A DNA stretch of 64,000 bases from Streptomyces sp. 846.5 (lineage in GTDB: Bacteria > Actinomycetota > Actinomycetes > Streptomycetales > Streptomycetaceae): the NCBI RefSeq assembly GCF_004365705.1, contig NZ_SOBN01000001.1:434001-498000 (forward strand), given 5' to 3'. Made by a program: the position numbers and the translations under genes. This document shows, one piece after another, positions 17,819 to 26,701 of the stretch (its first letter is position 1; every line of letters starts with the position of its first letter). A model generated the notes under the pieces. It worked only from the letters and a program-made list of their open reading frames with translations. It was not told the origin of the DNA and ran no database searches.

Positions 17819-18592
17819 TCAACCGCGTGCGGACGCCGTGCCGGCGCCGGCCGCAGGATCGGTGTCGGGGTCGGGGACGGGGACGGGATCGGACGTCAGC
17901 CGGAGGAACGCGGCTTCGAGCGTCTCCCCGTTGGCGCCGGTCAGCTCGGTCAGCGGACCCGCGAACCTCAGCCTGCCTCCGGCGACGATGACCACCCGGT
18001 CCACGGTCTGAGCCACCTCGCTGAGCACATGGCTGGACATCAGCACCGTGCGGCCCTCCGTGGCCAGGCCGCGAAGCAGGTCCCGCAGGTCGGCCATACC
18101 GGCCGGGTCCAGACCGTTCGCGGGCTCGTCCAGGACGAGCACCCGCGGGTCGCCGAGCAGCGCGGCGGCCAGGCCCAACCGCTGGCGCATGCCGAGTGAG
18201 TAGCCGCCGACACGCCGGTCCGCGGCGTCGGTCAGACCGACGCGGTCGAGTGCCTCCGCCACCCGGGTCCCCGGAAGACCGGCGGCCTCGGCGAGGATGC
18301 GCAGGTGGTCACGCCCGCGTCGGCCGGGGTGGAAGCCGGTCGCCTCCAGCACCGCGCCGACGACATGTCTCGGCCGGTCCAGGTCGGCATAGTGCCGGCC
18401 GTCGATCAGGGCCCGGCCCGCCGTCGGCGTCACCAACCCGAGGAGCATGCGGAGCGTCGTGGTCTTCCCCGCCCCGTTGGGGCCGAGGAAACCGGTCACC
18501 ACTCCGGGCTCGACCTCGAAGCTCAACCGGTCGACGGCGGTCACGGAACCATAACGCTTCGTCAGGCCGTCCATCGTGATGCCGCCGGTCAT
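17819..18592 (-). CDS. ABC transporter ATP-binding protein
   Basis: 257 residues from the ATG at 18592 (Met 18574 is an alternative). Walker A GPNGAGKTTT near 36-45, signature YSLGMRQRLGLA, Walker B VLVLDEPANGLDP, H-loop SSHVLSEV. Single NBD of the DrrA/CcmA export type with a 40-residue tail rich in Asp and Pro (DPVPVPDPDTDPAAGAG) that is not part of the fold. Operon with the permease. Confidence 0.88.
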   Translation of the reverse strand: MTGGITMDGLTKRYGSVTAVDRLSFEVEPGVVTGFLGPNGAGKTTTLRMLLGLVTPTAGRALIDGRHYADLDRPRHVVGAVLEATGFHPGRRGRDHLRILAEAAGLPGTRVAEALDRVGLTDAADRRVGGYSLGMRQRLGLAAALLGDPRVLVLDEPANGLDPAGMADLRDLLRGLATEGRTVLMSSHVLSEVAQTVDRVVIVAGGRLRFAGPLTELTGANGETLEAAFLRLTSDPVPVPDPDTDPAAGAGTASARG

Positions 18593-18670
18593 GACGGCCT
18601 CCGTCGCGGACACAGCGGAAGATACGGGTACATCGGGGTCCTCCCCAGCACGGGCGTTGACGGCTCGATC

Positions 18671-18701
18671 GCCACGCCCGGTGCCTCGCCCCGGGCGTGG
18701 C
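18671..18701. promoter_or_regulatory. Long inverted repeat in ABC/two-component intergenic region
   Basis: GCCACGCCCGG, 9-bp spacer, CCGGGCGTGGC: perfect 11-bp arms in the 270-bp gap between the divergent ABC transporter and histidine kinase genes. Could be a response-regulator site or a transcript hairpin. Confidence 0.45.
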
Positions 18702-18754
18702 CACCACCGTCCTGGACCGACCGCCGGGCCGTCGTCGCCCGCGCACGGCAACCG

Positions 18755-18801
18755 CGGCTACCGCGTCCGCGTCAGCCGGCCCGGCGGCTACCGCATCCGC
18801 G
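18755..18801. repeat. Imperfect 17-bp direct repeat
   Basis: CGGCTACCGCGTCCGCG at 18755-18771 recurs with one change at 18785-18801, start to start 30 bp. It lies upstream of the histidine kinase, in phase on the helix (about three turns), which would suit a dimeric response regulator. Confidence 0.4.
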
Positions 18802-18862
18802 GTATCGGCGGGTTCCACCCGCGGCGGACGGCAGCACGAGTCCGCGCGCCTATCGTGAGGTC

Positions 18863-20095
18863 ATGGACACCATCCGCCATCTACGTCTCGCCGCCCGACG
18901 GCATGCGCATCTGGCGGATGCGACGATCGCCCTGACGGTCTTCGGCGCCACTGGAGTGACGACCTTCGTCGGGCACCCCGCCGCGACGGCGGGCAACCGC
19001 ACCGCGGCGCTCGTCTCCGCCGCGATCGCCTGCGCCGCGCTGGCCGCGCGGCGACGCCGGCCGCTGGTCACCCTGGCCGTGAGCGCGTTGGCCGCGGAGG
19101 TGTTCCTGCACCAGACCGGCGGTACCCGGGGCGAACTGCTGCTGCTCGCCCCGTCGATAGCCCTCTACACCGTCGCCGACCTCGTCGAGCGCCGACGCGG
19201 CCTGCTTCTGGGGGGTCTCGCGCTGATCGCGCTCGCCGCCTGGCACATGATCACCCACCCGGCCCTCGCGGTACTCGGCCCCGAGAACCTGGCCTTCACC
19301 GCCCTCGGCGGCCTGGCCATCGCCGCCGGGGACTCCTCGCGCAACCGCCGTGCCTACCTCGCCGAAGTCGAACAACGCGCACAGCGCGCCGAGGTCGAGC
19401 GCGAACGGGACGCCCAGCGGCGGGTCGGCGAGGAACGGCTGCGGATCGCCCGCGACCTGCACGACGCCGTGGGCCACCAGCTCGCGCTCATCAGCGTGCA
19501 GTCCAACGTCGCCGGGCAGGCCGTCGACACCGACGCCGCCGCGGCCCGCGAGGCGATCGCCCATGTGAAGGGGGCCAGCCGCAGGGCACTGGGCGAACTG
19601 CGCGACACCATCAGCCTGCTCCGCCAGCCAGGAGACCCCGTCGCCCCCACTGCCACTCCCGCCCCGGGCCTGGACGCGCTCACGGATCTGCTTGCCTCGC
19701 TGCGCGCCTCCGGCCTGGAGATCGACTGCCGAGTGCAGGGCCATGCGGTCCCGCTGGCGCCCTCGTCCGACCTCACCGCGTACCGCGTCGTCCAGGAGGC
19801 GCTCACCAATGTCTACAAGCACTCACGTCGGCGGCGGGCGCAGCTGACCCTCGCCTACGACGCGCAGGAGCTTCGCATCACCGTCGAGGACCTGGGGAAC
19901 GGGGGCACGACCGCCGGACCGAAGGCCGCCGCCGACCCGCCCACCGCCGGACGACACGGAATCCTCGGCATGCGCGAACGGATCCTCGCCCTCGGCGGTC
20001 AGTTCACGGCCGGTCCGCGCCCGGACGGCGCGTTCCAGGTGGCCGCGGTTCTGCCGTGCCAACCCCTCGACCTCGCCCAGGAGCTCGCCCCGTGA
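18863..20095 (+). CDS. Two-component sensor histidine kinase (NarL-type partner, HisKA_3)
   Basis: 410 residues. Four to five hydrophobic segments between about 15 and 155 form the membrane sensor. A coiled segment (YLAEVEQRAQRAEVERERDAQRR) leads to the HisKA_3 box RIARDLHDAVGHQLALISVQ with the phospho-accepting His. HATPase domain: YRVVQEALTNVYKHS (N box), VEDLGNGG and GILGMRERILALGGQFTAGP (G boxes). GTGA overlap with its response regulator. Divergent from the ABC exporter, which is the probable output. Confidence 0.87.
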   Translation: MDTIRHLRLAARRHAHLADATIALTVFGATGVTTFVGHPAATAGNRTAALVSAAIACAALAARRRRPLVTLAVSALAAEVFLHQTGGTRGELLLLAPSIALYTVADLVERRRGLLLGGLALIALAAWHMITHPALAVLGPENLAFTALGGLAIAAGDSSRNRRAYLAEVEQRAQRAEVERERDAQRRVGEERLRIARDLHDAVGHQLALISVQSNVAGQAVDTDAAAAREAIAHVKGASRRALGELRDTISLLRQPGDPVAPTATPAPGLDALTDLLASLRASGLEIDCRVQGHAVPLAPSSDLTAYRVVQEALTNVYKHSRRRRAQLTLAYDAQELRITVEDLGNGGTTAGPKAAADPPTAGRHGILGMRERILALGGQFTAGPRPDGAFQVAAVLPCQPLDLAQELAP

Positions 20096-20811
20096 CCATC
20101 CGCGTAGTCATCGCCGACGACCAACCGCTGGTCCGCACCGGCTTCAAGGCGCTGATCACCCCCGCACCGGACCTGGACGTGGTCGGCGAAGCGGGTGACG
20201 GCCGCGAGGCCGTGCGTCTCGCCAGGACCGCCCAGGCCGACCTGGTCCTCATGGACATCCGCATGCCGATCCTCGACGGCCTCGCCGCGACCCGCCTGAT
20301 CACCGGCGACGACGATCTCGCCGGGGTGAAAGTGCTGATCCTCACCACCTTCGAGATCGACGAGTACGTCTTCGAGGCACTGCGCGCCGGCGCCAGCGGC
20401 TTCCTCGGCAAGAGCGCCGACGCCGAGGAACTCCTGCACGCGATCCGCACGGTCAGCCGGGGCGACGCACTGCTCTCCCCCGCTGCGACGAGAACCCTCA
20501 TCAGCCGATTCCTCGCCGCCCCTGCTCCCGCACGGCCCCAGGACGAAGCGGTGCGCCGAGGGCTGGAGGCGCTCACCGACCGCGAACGCCAGCTCACCGC
20601 GCTCGTGGCGACCGGACTGTCCAACGATGAGATCGCCAGGGACCTCGTCCTCAGCCCTGCGACCGTCAAGACCCACGTCAACCGTGCCATGGTCAAGGTC
20701 GGCGCCCGCGACCGGGCCCAACTCGTCGTCTTCGCCCACCGCAGCGGCCTCGCCGATTTCGGAACGGGTGTCGGACGGGAAGCGGAAAGGGGTCTTCCGG
20801 ACAGGAGTTGA
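20092..20811 (+). CDS. NarL/FixJ response regulator
   Basis: 239 residues from the GTG at 20092, which overlaps the kinase stop. Receiver domain with VVIADDQPLVRTGF, phospho-acceptor Asp in LVLMDIRMPILDG, and a Lys in GFLGKSADAEELLHAI. LuxR-type HTH at about 165-215: LTDRERQLTALVATGLSNDEIARDLVLSPATVKTHVNRAM. Carries a short extra C-terminal tail (GTGVGREAERGLPDRS). Cognate of the upstream kinase. Confidence 0.9.
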   Translation: MTIRVVIADDQPLVRTGFKALITPAPDLDVVGEAGDGREAVRLARTAQADLVLMDIRMPILDGLAATRLITGDDDLAGVKVLILTTFEIDEYVFEALRAGASGFLGKSADAEELLHAIRTVSRGDALLSPAATRTLISRFLAAPAPARPQDEAVRRGLEALTDRERQLTALVATGLSNDEIARDLVLSPATVKTHVNRAMVKVGARDRAQLVVFAHRSGLADFGTGVGREAERGLPDRS

Positions 20812-20966
20812 GTGAATATCGTCCCAGGGTCGGGTATGTGCGCGTGCGAGCTACTAAAGTGCTCGACTGTTGCAGGCCAAGGGACGGGCTTCACAGAAGG
20901 GGGGTGGGGAGAGTTCTCTGATCCGGCGTCACTCCGCCCTTCACTCAGACAAGGCTTGTCTTCCAC

Positions 20967-22250
20967 ATGCATCCTGAGCTGCCTTCTCCCCCGCGCCCGC
21001 CGCACCGAGTCTCCCACCGCCAGCGCCCGGGAACAGGGTTGGGTCCGCGCAGGCGGGCCGCGCCGGTCGGCGTCGGCGCGCTGCTGGCCCTGGTGTTCCT
21101 GGGCGGTTCCCAGGCTCTCGGGGCCGTGGTGCCCGTTTCGCCGAGCCCGCAGCAGACACCGCCGTTGACGGCCACCGGCGACAGCGCTCCGCTGAACCTC
21201 GCGCCGCCCCCGGCCGTTTCAGGAACGGCGCAGTTCACCGTGTCCACCCCGGTCGGCACCGCCACCACTGCGGCAGGATCGTCAGCCTCCCCCGTCCGGG
21301 CGACCGGGGCCGGTTCGGTCGGTATCCCCGCGGTCGTACTGGCGGCATACCGTCGTGCCGAGGCGAGCGTCGCCGTCACCACCCCCGGCTGCCACCTCGG
21401 TTGGACGCTGCTCGCGGCGATCGGACAGGTCGAGTCCGGGCAGGCCGAGGGCGGTGACGTGAGCGCGAACGGGACCACCCTGCACCCGATCCTCGGACCA
21501 CTCCTGGACGGCAGCAGCGGTACCGCAGCGATCCGTGACGCAAGCGGGAGCTGGGCCAGGGCGCAGGGGCCGATGCAGTTCCTCCCCTCCACCTGGGCCG
21601 CGTGGGGCGCGGACGGAAACGGCGACGGCGTCGCCGACCCGAACAACGTCTTCGACGCCGCGCTGGCGGCCGGACACTACCTGTGCGCCGGGTCCCGCGA
21701 CCTGAACCAGTCGGCCGATCTTCGCCGGGCGATCCTCAGCTACAACCATTCCGACACCTATGTGAACACCGTGCTGGCGTGGATGAGCTACTACCAGCAC
21801 AGCGTCGTCACCGGCGTCGCACCGGCCACCCCGTCCGCCACGCCGACGGCGACCGCGACGGCTGCCGCAACGACCGCACCGCCCTCGTCAGCCGGCGCCT
21901 CGGCCACACCGTCCGCGACCGCCTCGCCCACGCCGCGTCCCAGCGCTTCGGCCAGTAGCGGTCGGCCGTCGGCTTCACCGAGTCCTGACCCCAGCGCGAG
22001 CACCAGCCCGAGCGCCAGCGGGACTCCGACGCCCACCGGGACGCCCACACCGTCGGCCACGCCCACCTCCCCGACCGGTTGCCCCACCACCGCCACGCCG
22101 ACAACCGGGACTCCGACTCCCACGCCGACCCCCTCCACCTCCACGACGTCGACCCCGCCCGCCACAGCGTGCCCTTCGCCCACCCCCACCCCCACGGCGA
22201 GCCCCAGCACAGCCGTCCCCACAGCCTCCAGCACCCCGGCGGTGCAGTAG
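20967..22250 (+). CDS. Secreted lytic transglycosylase with Ser/Thr/Pro-rich tail
   Basis: 427 residues. Basic N terminus and hydrophobic segment VGVGALLALVFLGGSQALGAVV serve as signal or anchor. The lysozyme-like SLT domain at about 125-275 has catalytic Glu156 in AAIGQVESGQ, then GPMQFLPSTWAAWGADGNGDGVADPNNVFDAALAAGHYLC and AILSYNHSDTYVNTVLAW. Residues from about 283 to the end are a low-complexity Ser/Thr/Pro/Ala tail, typical of a wall-spanning linker. Cleaves peptidoglycan glycan strands. The 155-bp leader shows no riboswitch that I can recognise. Confidence 0.87.
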   Translation: MHPELPSPPRPPHRVSHRQRPGTGLGPRRRAAPVGVGALLALVFLGGSQALGAVVPVSPSPQQTPPLTATGDSAPLNLAPPPAVSGTAQFTVSTPVGTATTAAGSSASPVRATGAGSVGIPAVVLAAYRRAEASVAVTTPGCHLGWTLLAAIGQVESGQAEGGDVSANGTTLHPILGPLLDGSSGTAAIRDASGSWARAQGPMQFLPSTWAAWGADGNGDGVADPNNVFDAALAAGHYLCAGSRDLNQSADLRRAILSYNHSDTYVNTVLAWMSYYQHSVVTGVAPATPSATPTATATAAATTAPPSSAGASATPSATASPTPRPSASASSGRPSASPSPDPSASTSPSASGTPTPTGTPTPSATPTSPTGCPTTATPTTGTPTPTPTPSTSTTSTPPATACPSPTPTPTASPSTAVPTASSTPAVQ

Positions 22251-22317
22251 ACCGATCGGGGCCATTCGGGCCAGTGCCCGCTTGGCCGCGTTCCTGACTG
22301 GTGATCCTGCTCAGCAG

Positions 22318-22347
22318 GCCCGAGGCGCCGAATCCAGGGCCTCGGGC
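22318..22347 (+). terminator. Hairpin between transglycosylase and secreted protein genes
   Basis: GCCCGAGGC, 12-nt loop, GCCTCGGGC: perfect 9-bp stem 68 bp after the transglycosylase stop and 24 bp before the next ATG. Terminator for the former or leader structure of the latter. Confidence 0.5.
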
Positions 22348-22370
22348 GGCAGGCTTCAGCAGAAGACGTC

Positions 22371-23270
22371 ATGCACAACCACATGCTCAGACGCACCACC
22401 AGGGCGGCCGCGGTCGCCGCCCTCGCCTTCGCCACCGCCGTCGGCACCGGCGGCGCGGCGGTCGCGGACCGCTCCGGGGAGGGGCCGGTCGACGTCTTCC
22501 TCAACGCATCGGGCATCCAGGCCCCGGACACCCACGCCAGCGGCCTGGTCAGCTTCCGGGTGCGGACCGACGCCCCCGACGGCCGCCAGCTCCAGGTGCT
22601 CCGGCCGCACCAGGGCGTGTCGATCGACCAGGTGCTGCACGACCTGGCCGGCGCGATCAGCCAGACACCGGCCACCGCGGCCGCCGCGATCAAGACGGTC
22701 AACGCCGAGACCGAGGCGCTCGGCGGGGCGTTCGTCTCCCCCACGGTGCGCGAGGAGTTCACCGAGGAGATCTCCGACGGACCGGTCTACCTGCTCGACT
22801 TCACCGCCTTCCTCGCCGACCCCACCAAGCCCGTGGTGAAGACCCTGGACCTGTGCGGCGACAGCGGACGGCACCTGCCCAAGTCACCCCACGCCCTGGT
22901 GATCACAGCTGAGACCGCAGCCGGACCGCGCTTCCAGGCCAAGGGCCTGGACAGCGTCAAGGACGCCATCCTGGTGCACAACGCCGCGCCGGAGCTGCAC
23001 GAGATGGAGCTCCAGCCCGTGGCTCCGGGCACCACCGACGCCCAGGCCCAGGCGTTCTTCGACGCGATCGCCCAGGGCAAACAGCCCCCGCCGCCGCCGT
23101 TCACCGGTCCCGCCGCGGGCCTGGGCGCGCTGTCGCCCGGCCACACCGTCCTGCTGCGGACCCACGGCCTGAAGCCCGGCACCTATGTGCTGCTCTGCTT
23201 CATCCCCGACGACCAACTCGGCGTCCCGCACGCCTTCCTGGGCATGCACAAGGTCGTGCACCTGCACTGA
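22371..23270 (+). CDS. Secreted protein with cupredoxin-like C terminus, function unknown
   Basis: 299 residues. Signal peptide RRTTRAAAVAALAFATAVGTGGAAVA, cleavage near 33. The mature protein has an N-terminal beta region (DVFLNASGIQAPDTHASGLVSFRV) and a C-terminal block GHTVLLRTHGLKPGTYVLLCFIPDDQLGVPHAFLGM (read in two parts). The latter resembles the Cys-His-Met ligand loop of type 1 copper proteins, although with a longer Cys-to-His gap (10 residues) than plastocyanin or azurin. FTAFLADPTKP in the middle is not recognised. No firm family assignment. Confidence 0.7.
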   Translation: MHNHMLRRTTRAAAVAALAFATAVGTGGAAVADRSGEGPVDVFLNASGIQAPDTHASGLVSFRVRTDAPDGRQLQVLRPHQGVSIDQVLHDLAGAISQTPATAAAAIKTVNAETEALGGAFVSPTVREEFTEEISDGPVYLLDFTAFLADPTKPVVKTLDLCGDSGRHLPKSPHALVITAETAAGPRFQAKGLDSVKDAILVHNAAPELHEMELQPVAPGTTDAQAQAFFDAIAQGKQPPPPPFTGPAAGLGALSPGHTVLLRTHGLKPGTYVLLCFIPDDQLGVPHAFLGMHKVVHLH

Positions 23271-23422
23271 CCGCCGCCACCGTGGCGCGGGCCCGTCCCC
23301 GGACTGCACCCCGGGGCGGCCCCGCGACCCGCTGCCGCCCCGCGCGCCGCTCGCGGCCCGGGTCACCTGAGGCGACGATGGAAGAAGGACAGCCGGACGA
23401 CGCATGGCAGGAGGCGGGCACC

Positions 23423-23629
23423 GTGAAGGTATCCGAGGGCGACAGGTTGCGATTTCCCGGGCGGCGGGTAGGCATGCCCGACCGCGTGGGCCAGGTGCTG
23501 GAGGTGCTGGGAGCCGACGGCGAGCCCCCGTATCTGGTCCAGTTCGAGGACGGTCACCGGGGCGAGGTCTTCCCCGGATCGGACTGCCGGGTCGAGACCC
23601 GTGCGTCCCGAGAGCCCGAGCACGCGTAA
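23423..23629 (+). CDS. DUF1918 small protein
   Basis: 68 residues from the GTG at 23423 with GGAGG 9 nt upstream; the ATG at 23378 in frame would add 15 non-conserved residues. VKVSEGDRLRFPGRRVGMPDRVGQVLEVLGADGEPPYLVQFEDGHRGEVFPG (read in parts) is the complete DUF1918 SH3-like beta barrel, usually 60 to 70 residues long. Function not established; common in Actinobacteria. Confidence 0.8.
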   Translation: MKVSEGDRLRFPGRRVGMPDRVGQVLEVLGADGEPPYLVQFEDGHRGEVFPGSDCRVETRASREPEHA

Positions 23630-23673
23630 CCGCAGTCGCGTTAACACGACCGTTGCAGGGTTACCTATTGAAG

Positions 23674-23688
23674 GATCGTTGAACAATC
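23674..23688. promoter_or_regulatory. GntR operator, promoter of 5-oxoproline operon
   Basis: GATCGTTGAACAATC: a 15-bp palindrome of form GAT-Y-GTT-N-AAC-R-ATC with only one mismatched pair, 53 bp before the MFS start. The same core appears, inverted, ahead of the GntR gene at 28168-28182. Confidence 0.65.
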
Positions 23689-23740
23689 CCTACCTTATGG
23701 GGAAGACGCAGGACCCGCTCCCTTCCCCATGAGGTGCGCT

Positions 23741-25018
23741 ATGACCGCAGTCTCCGCCAGACCTCCTGTGACCACCGCTGCCGAGGAAGCCGAGGGCCCG
23801 TTCGCCTGGTTCCGCACCCTGGGATCCCAGGGCCGCCGCGCCTTCGTGGGCGCGTTCGGCGGCTACGCGCTGGACTCCTACGACTTCCAGGTGCTGCCCC
23901 TGGGCATGGTCGCCATCGCGGCGTACTTCCACATCTCCAAGGGGCAGGCGGGGCTGCTGACCACGGTCACCCTGGTGGTCTCCGCACTCGGCGGCGTCTT
24001 CTCCGGAATGCTGATCGACCGCGTGGGCCGGGTCCGCACCCTCATGATCACGGTGGCCACGTACGCGGTGTTCACGGTGCTGTGCGGCTTCGCCGTCAAC
24101 TACCCGATGCTGCTGACGTTCCGCGCGCTGCAAGGGCTGGGCTTCGGCGGCGAGTGGGCCGCCGGCGCGATCCTGGTGGCCGAGTACGCGTCGACCCGCT
24201 ACCGCGGGCGCACCGTCGCCTTCGTCCAGTCCGCCTGGGCGGTCGGCTGGGGACTGGCCGTGATCGTCGCCACCGTGGTGCTCGACCATGTCAGCGGCGG
24301 GCTGGCCTGGCGCATCCTGTTCTGGACCGGCGCGCTGCCCGGCCTGTTCCTGCTCTACCTGCGCCGCGGCGTCGCCGACGCGCCGCTGACCGAGGAGCAG
24401 CGGCAGGCCAGGACCCGGACCCCGGTGTCCGCGGTGTTCCGCGGCGGGCTGCTGCGCACAACGCTCTTCGCCTCGCTGCTCGCCACCGGCGTACAGGGCG
24501 GGTACTACACGATCGCCACCTGGCTGCCGACCTACCTCAAGACCGTTCGGCACCTCAGCGTGGTGGGCACCGGCTCGTACCTCTTCCTGCTCATCACCGG
24601 AGCCTTCGTCGGCTATGTGACCGGCGGCTACGCCACCGACTGGCTCGGGCGGCGCAGGGCGATCGCGTTGTTCGCCGTGCTCAGCGCCGCGATCATCATC
24701 GCCTACACGCACATCCCGGCCGGTCAGAACAGTCTGCTGCTCGTCCTGGGCTTCCCGCTCGGGTTCTGTTCCTCCGCCATCTTCAGCGGCTTCGGCTCGT
24801 ACCTGGCCGAGCTGTATCCGGGCGCGGTGCGCGGCACCGGGCAGGGCTTCACCTACAACGTGGGCCGGGCCGTGGGAGCGTTCTTCCCCACCGCGGTCGG
24901 GTTCCAGGCCGGCGGCCACGGCCTGGGCGGTGCGCTGACCTACGGCGCCGTCGGCTACGGCGTCGCCGTCGTGGCCCTGCTCGGCCTGCCCGAGACCCTC
25001 GGCAGCGAACTCAGCTGA
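23741..25018 (+). CDS. MFS transporter, aromatic acid/sialate:H+ symporter type
   Basis: 425 residues from the ATG at 23741, chosen over 23729 for GAGGTG 6 nt upstream. Twelve hydrophobic segments. [17 protein letters not shown] in helix 1, the loop motif [36 protein letters not shown] in helix 4-5, and [15 protein letters not shown] in the repeat of the loop motif. Family members import carboxylates with protons. Operon position ahead of 5-oxoprolinase genes suggests import of 5-oxoproline or a related cyclic amide acid. Confidence 0.85.
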   Translation: MTAVSARPPVTTAAEEAEGPFAWFRTLGSQGRRAFVGAFGGYALDSYDFQVLPLGMVAIAAYFHISKGQAGLLTTVTLVVSALGGVFSGMLIDRVGRVRTLMITVATYAVFTVLCGFAVNYPMLLTFRALQGLGFGGEWAAGAILVAEYASTRYRGRTVAFVQSAWAVGWGLAVIVATVVLDHVSGGLAWRILFWTGALPGLFLLYLRRGVADAPLTEEQRQARTRTPVSAVFRGGLLRTTLFASLLATGVQGGYYTIATWLPTYLKTVRHLSVVGTGSYLFLLITGAFVGYVTGGYATDWLGRRRAIALFAVLSAAIIIAYTHIPAGQNSLLLVLGFPLGFCSSAIFSGFGSYLAELYPGAVRGTGQGFTYNVGRAVGAFFPTAVGFQAGGHGLGGALTYGAVGYGVAVVALLGLPETLGSELS

Positions 25019-25053
25019 CACCTCGCCAGTTCCCGTCCTCCAGAAGGAGTCCG

Positions 25054-25860
25054 ATGACCGCGACCACCGGTGTCCCGGACCTGAGCGGCTGCACACCCGC
25101 CGAGGCCAGAGCCGCCTTCCGCTCCGGAACCGCCGCCGTACCGACCTCGGGCGTCGCGCCCGGGTTCGCCCAGGCCAACCTGATCTCGGTACCGCGGGAC
25201 TACGCCTACGACGTGCTGCTGTTCGCCCAGCGCAACCCCAAGCCGTGCCCGGTGCTGGAGGTGACCGAGACGGGTTCGTGGCACTCGCGGCTGGCACCCG
25301 GCGCGGACCTGCGCACCGACATCCCGCGCTACCACGTCTGGCAGGACGGGAAAGTCCAGGACACTGTCCCGGATGTCACGCACGCCTGGCGGGACGATCT
25401 GGTGACCTTCCTGATCGGGTGCAGCTTCAGCTTCGAGACCCTGCTGCGCGACGCGCGGGTACCGCTGCGCCACCTCGAACAGGGCGTCAACGTTCCCATG
25501 TACGTCACCGACCGGCCGTGCGTGCCGGGCGGGCGGCTGCACGGGCCGCTGGTGGTGTCGATGCGGCCGGTGCCGGCGCACCTGGTCGCCAGGGCCGTGC
25601 AGATCACCGCCATGATGCCCGCCGTCCACGGGGCCCCGGTCCACGTCGGACAGCCCGGGGCGCTCGGCATCCACGACCTCTCGGCCCCCGACTTCGGCGA
25701 CCCGGTGACCCTCCAGGACGGCGACGTGCCGGTCTTCTGGGCCTGCGGCGTCACCTCCCAGGCGGCGGTCATGCAGGCAAAACCCCCGTTCGCGATCACC
25801 CACGCGCCCGGCTACATGTTCGTCACGGACGCCCGGGACGTCGACTACCGCATCGCCTGA
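25054..25860 (+). CDS. Putative hydro-lyase, DUF1445/YcsI family
   Basis: 268 residues, GAAGGAG before the ATG. Diagnostic blocks: [72 protein letters not shown] and [34 protein letters not shown], all read in parts. The family is annotated as putative hydro-lyase and sits with PxpABC in Bacillus (ycsI). It may open or interconvert glutamate-derived lactams; the reaction of this member is inferred only from context. Confidence 0.87.
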   Translation: MTATTGVPDLSGCTPAEARAAFRSGTAAVPTSGVAPGFAQANLISVPRDYAYDVLLFAQRNPKPCPVLEVTETGSWHSRLAPGADLRTDIPRYHVWQDGKVQDTVPDVTHAWRDDLVTFLIGCSFSFETLLRDARVPLRHLEQGVNVPMYVTDRPCVPGGRLHGPLVVSMRPVPAHLVARAVQITAMMPAVHGAPVHVGQPGALGIHDLSAPDFGDPVTLQDGDVPVFWACGVTSQAAVMQAKPPFAITHAPGYMFVTDARDVDYRIA

Positions 25861-25906
25861 CCCGCCCGCACCGAAGAGCATCGAAAAGCAAGGACGTCAG
25901 CCCACC

Positions 25907-26701
25907 ATGAAGCATCCGCCTCCGGTCATCGATCTCAACTGCGACCTCGGTGAGGGATACGGCCGTTGGACGCTGGGCGACGACGCTGCCCTGCTGTCCG
26001 TCGTGACCAGCGCGAACATCGCCTGCGGCTTTCACGCGGGGGACCCGAACACCATGCGGCGCAGCTGCCGGACGGCCGCCGAGAACGGCGTCGCCATCGG
26101 CGCCCACGTCGGCTACCGCGATCTCGTCGGCTTCGGCCGCCGACGGATGGTCCTCGATCCGGAGGACCTCATCAACGACGTGATCTACCAGATCGCCGCG
26201 CTGGACGGGTTCGCCCGCCTCGCGGGGAGCCGGGTCGGCTACGTCAAACCGCACGGCGCGCTGTACAACACGGTGGTCGCCGACCCGGTGCAGGCGACGG
26301 CCCTGGCCGAGGCCGTGCACCGGTACGACCCCGGGCTGGTCCTGCTCGGACTGGCCGGATCCCCAGGACTGTCCCGAGCGCGGGCCAGGGGGCTCCAGAG
26401 TGTGGAGGAGGCGTTCGCCGACCGCGCTTACGACCGTCAGGGGCACTTGGTGCCGCGCGGCCTGCCGGGTGCGGTCATCCACGACGTCGACGCGATCGTG
26501 CAGCGCTGCCTCTCCCTGGCGCTCCACGGCGAGGTCACCGCGATCGACGGCAGCGTCGTAGAGCTGCGGCCACGCTCGCTGTGCGTCCACGGCGACACTC
26601 CCGGGGCGGTGGCCATCGCGCGGGCGGTGCGGGCCGCGCTCCTGGACGCCGGGGTCCTGCTGGCCGCGTTCGCCCCCGAGGCGGCACGATGCGCTTCCTG
26701 A
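25907..26701 (+). CDS. pxpA: 5-oxoprolinase subunit PxpA (LamB/YcsF family)
   Basis: 264 residues. IDLNCDLGEGYGRWTLGDDAALLSVVTSANIACGFHAGDPNTM, read in parts, is the LamB/YcsF signature, followed by GAHVGYRDLVGFGRR and VKPHGALYNTV with conserved His residues of the deacetylase-like TIM barrel. PxpA cleaves the phosphorylated 5-oxoproline produced by PxpBC to glutamate, with ATP hydrolysis. Its last 13 bp overlap pxpB. Confidence 0.92.
   Translation: MKHPPPVIDLNCDLGEGYGRWTLGDDAALLSVVTSANIACGFHAGDPNTMRRSCRTAAENGVAIGAHVGYRDLVGFGRRRMVLDPEDLINDVIYQIAALDGFARLAGSRVGYVKPHGALYNTVVADPVQATALAEAVHRYDPGLVLLGLAGSPGLSRARARGLQSVEEAFADRAYDRQGHLVPRGLPGAVIHDVDAIVQRCLSLALHGEVTAIDGSVVELRPRSLCVHGDTPGAVAIARAVRAALLDAGVLLAAFAPEAARCAS

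Noticed and set aside
18576-18935. Small plus-strand gene in the ABC/kinase gap
   Set aside because: No ribosome site, Pro/Arg/Gly low complexity and overlap with the ATPase start; typical noise in GC-rich DNA.
20812-20966. Possible ydaO-type (cyclic di-AMP) riboswitch before the lytic transglycosylase
   Set aside because: Context is typical in Streptomyces, and GGGGGGTGGGG is present, but the conserved CUUGGGGUGAAUC-type core and paired stems could not be found.
21822-22250. DNA tandem repeats in the transglycosylase tail
   Set aside because: Short Ser/Thr/Pro codon runs are irregular and explained by the protein's linker composition rather than a DNA repeat unit.
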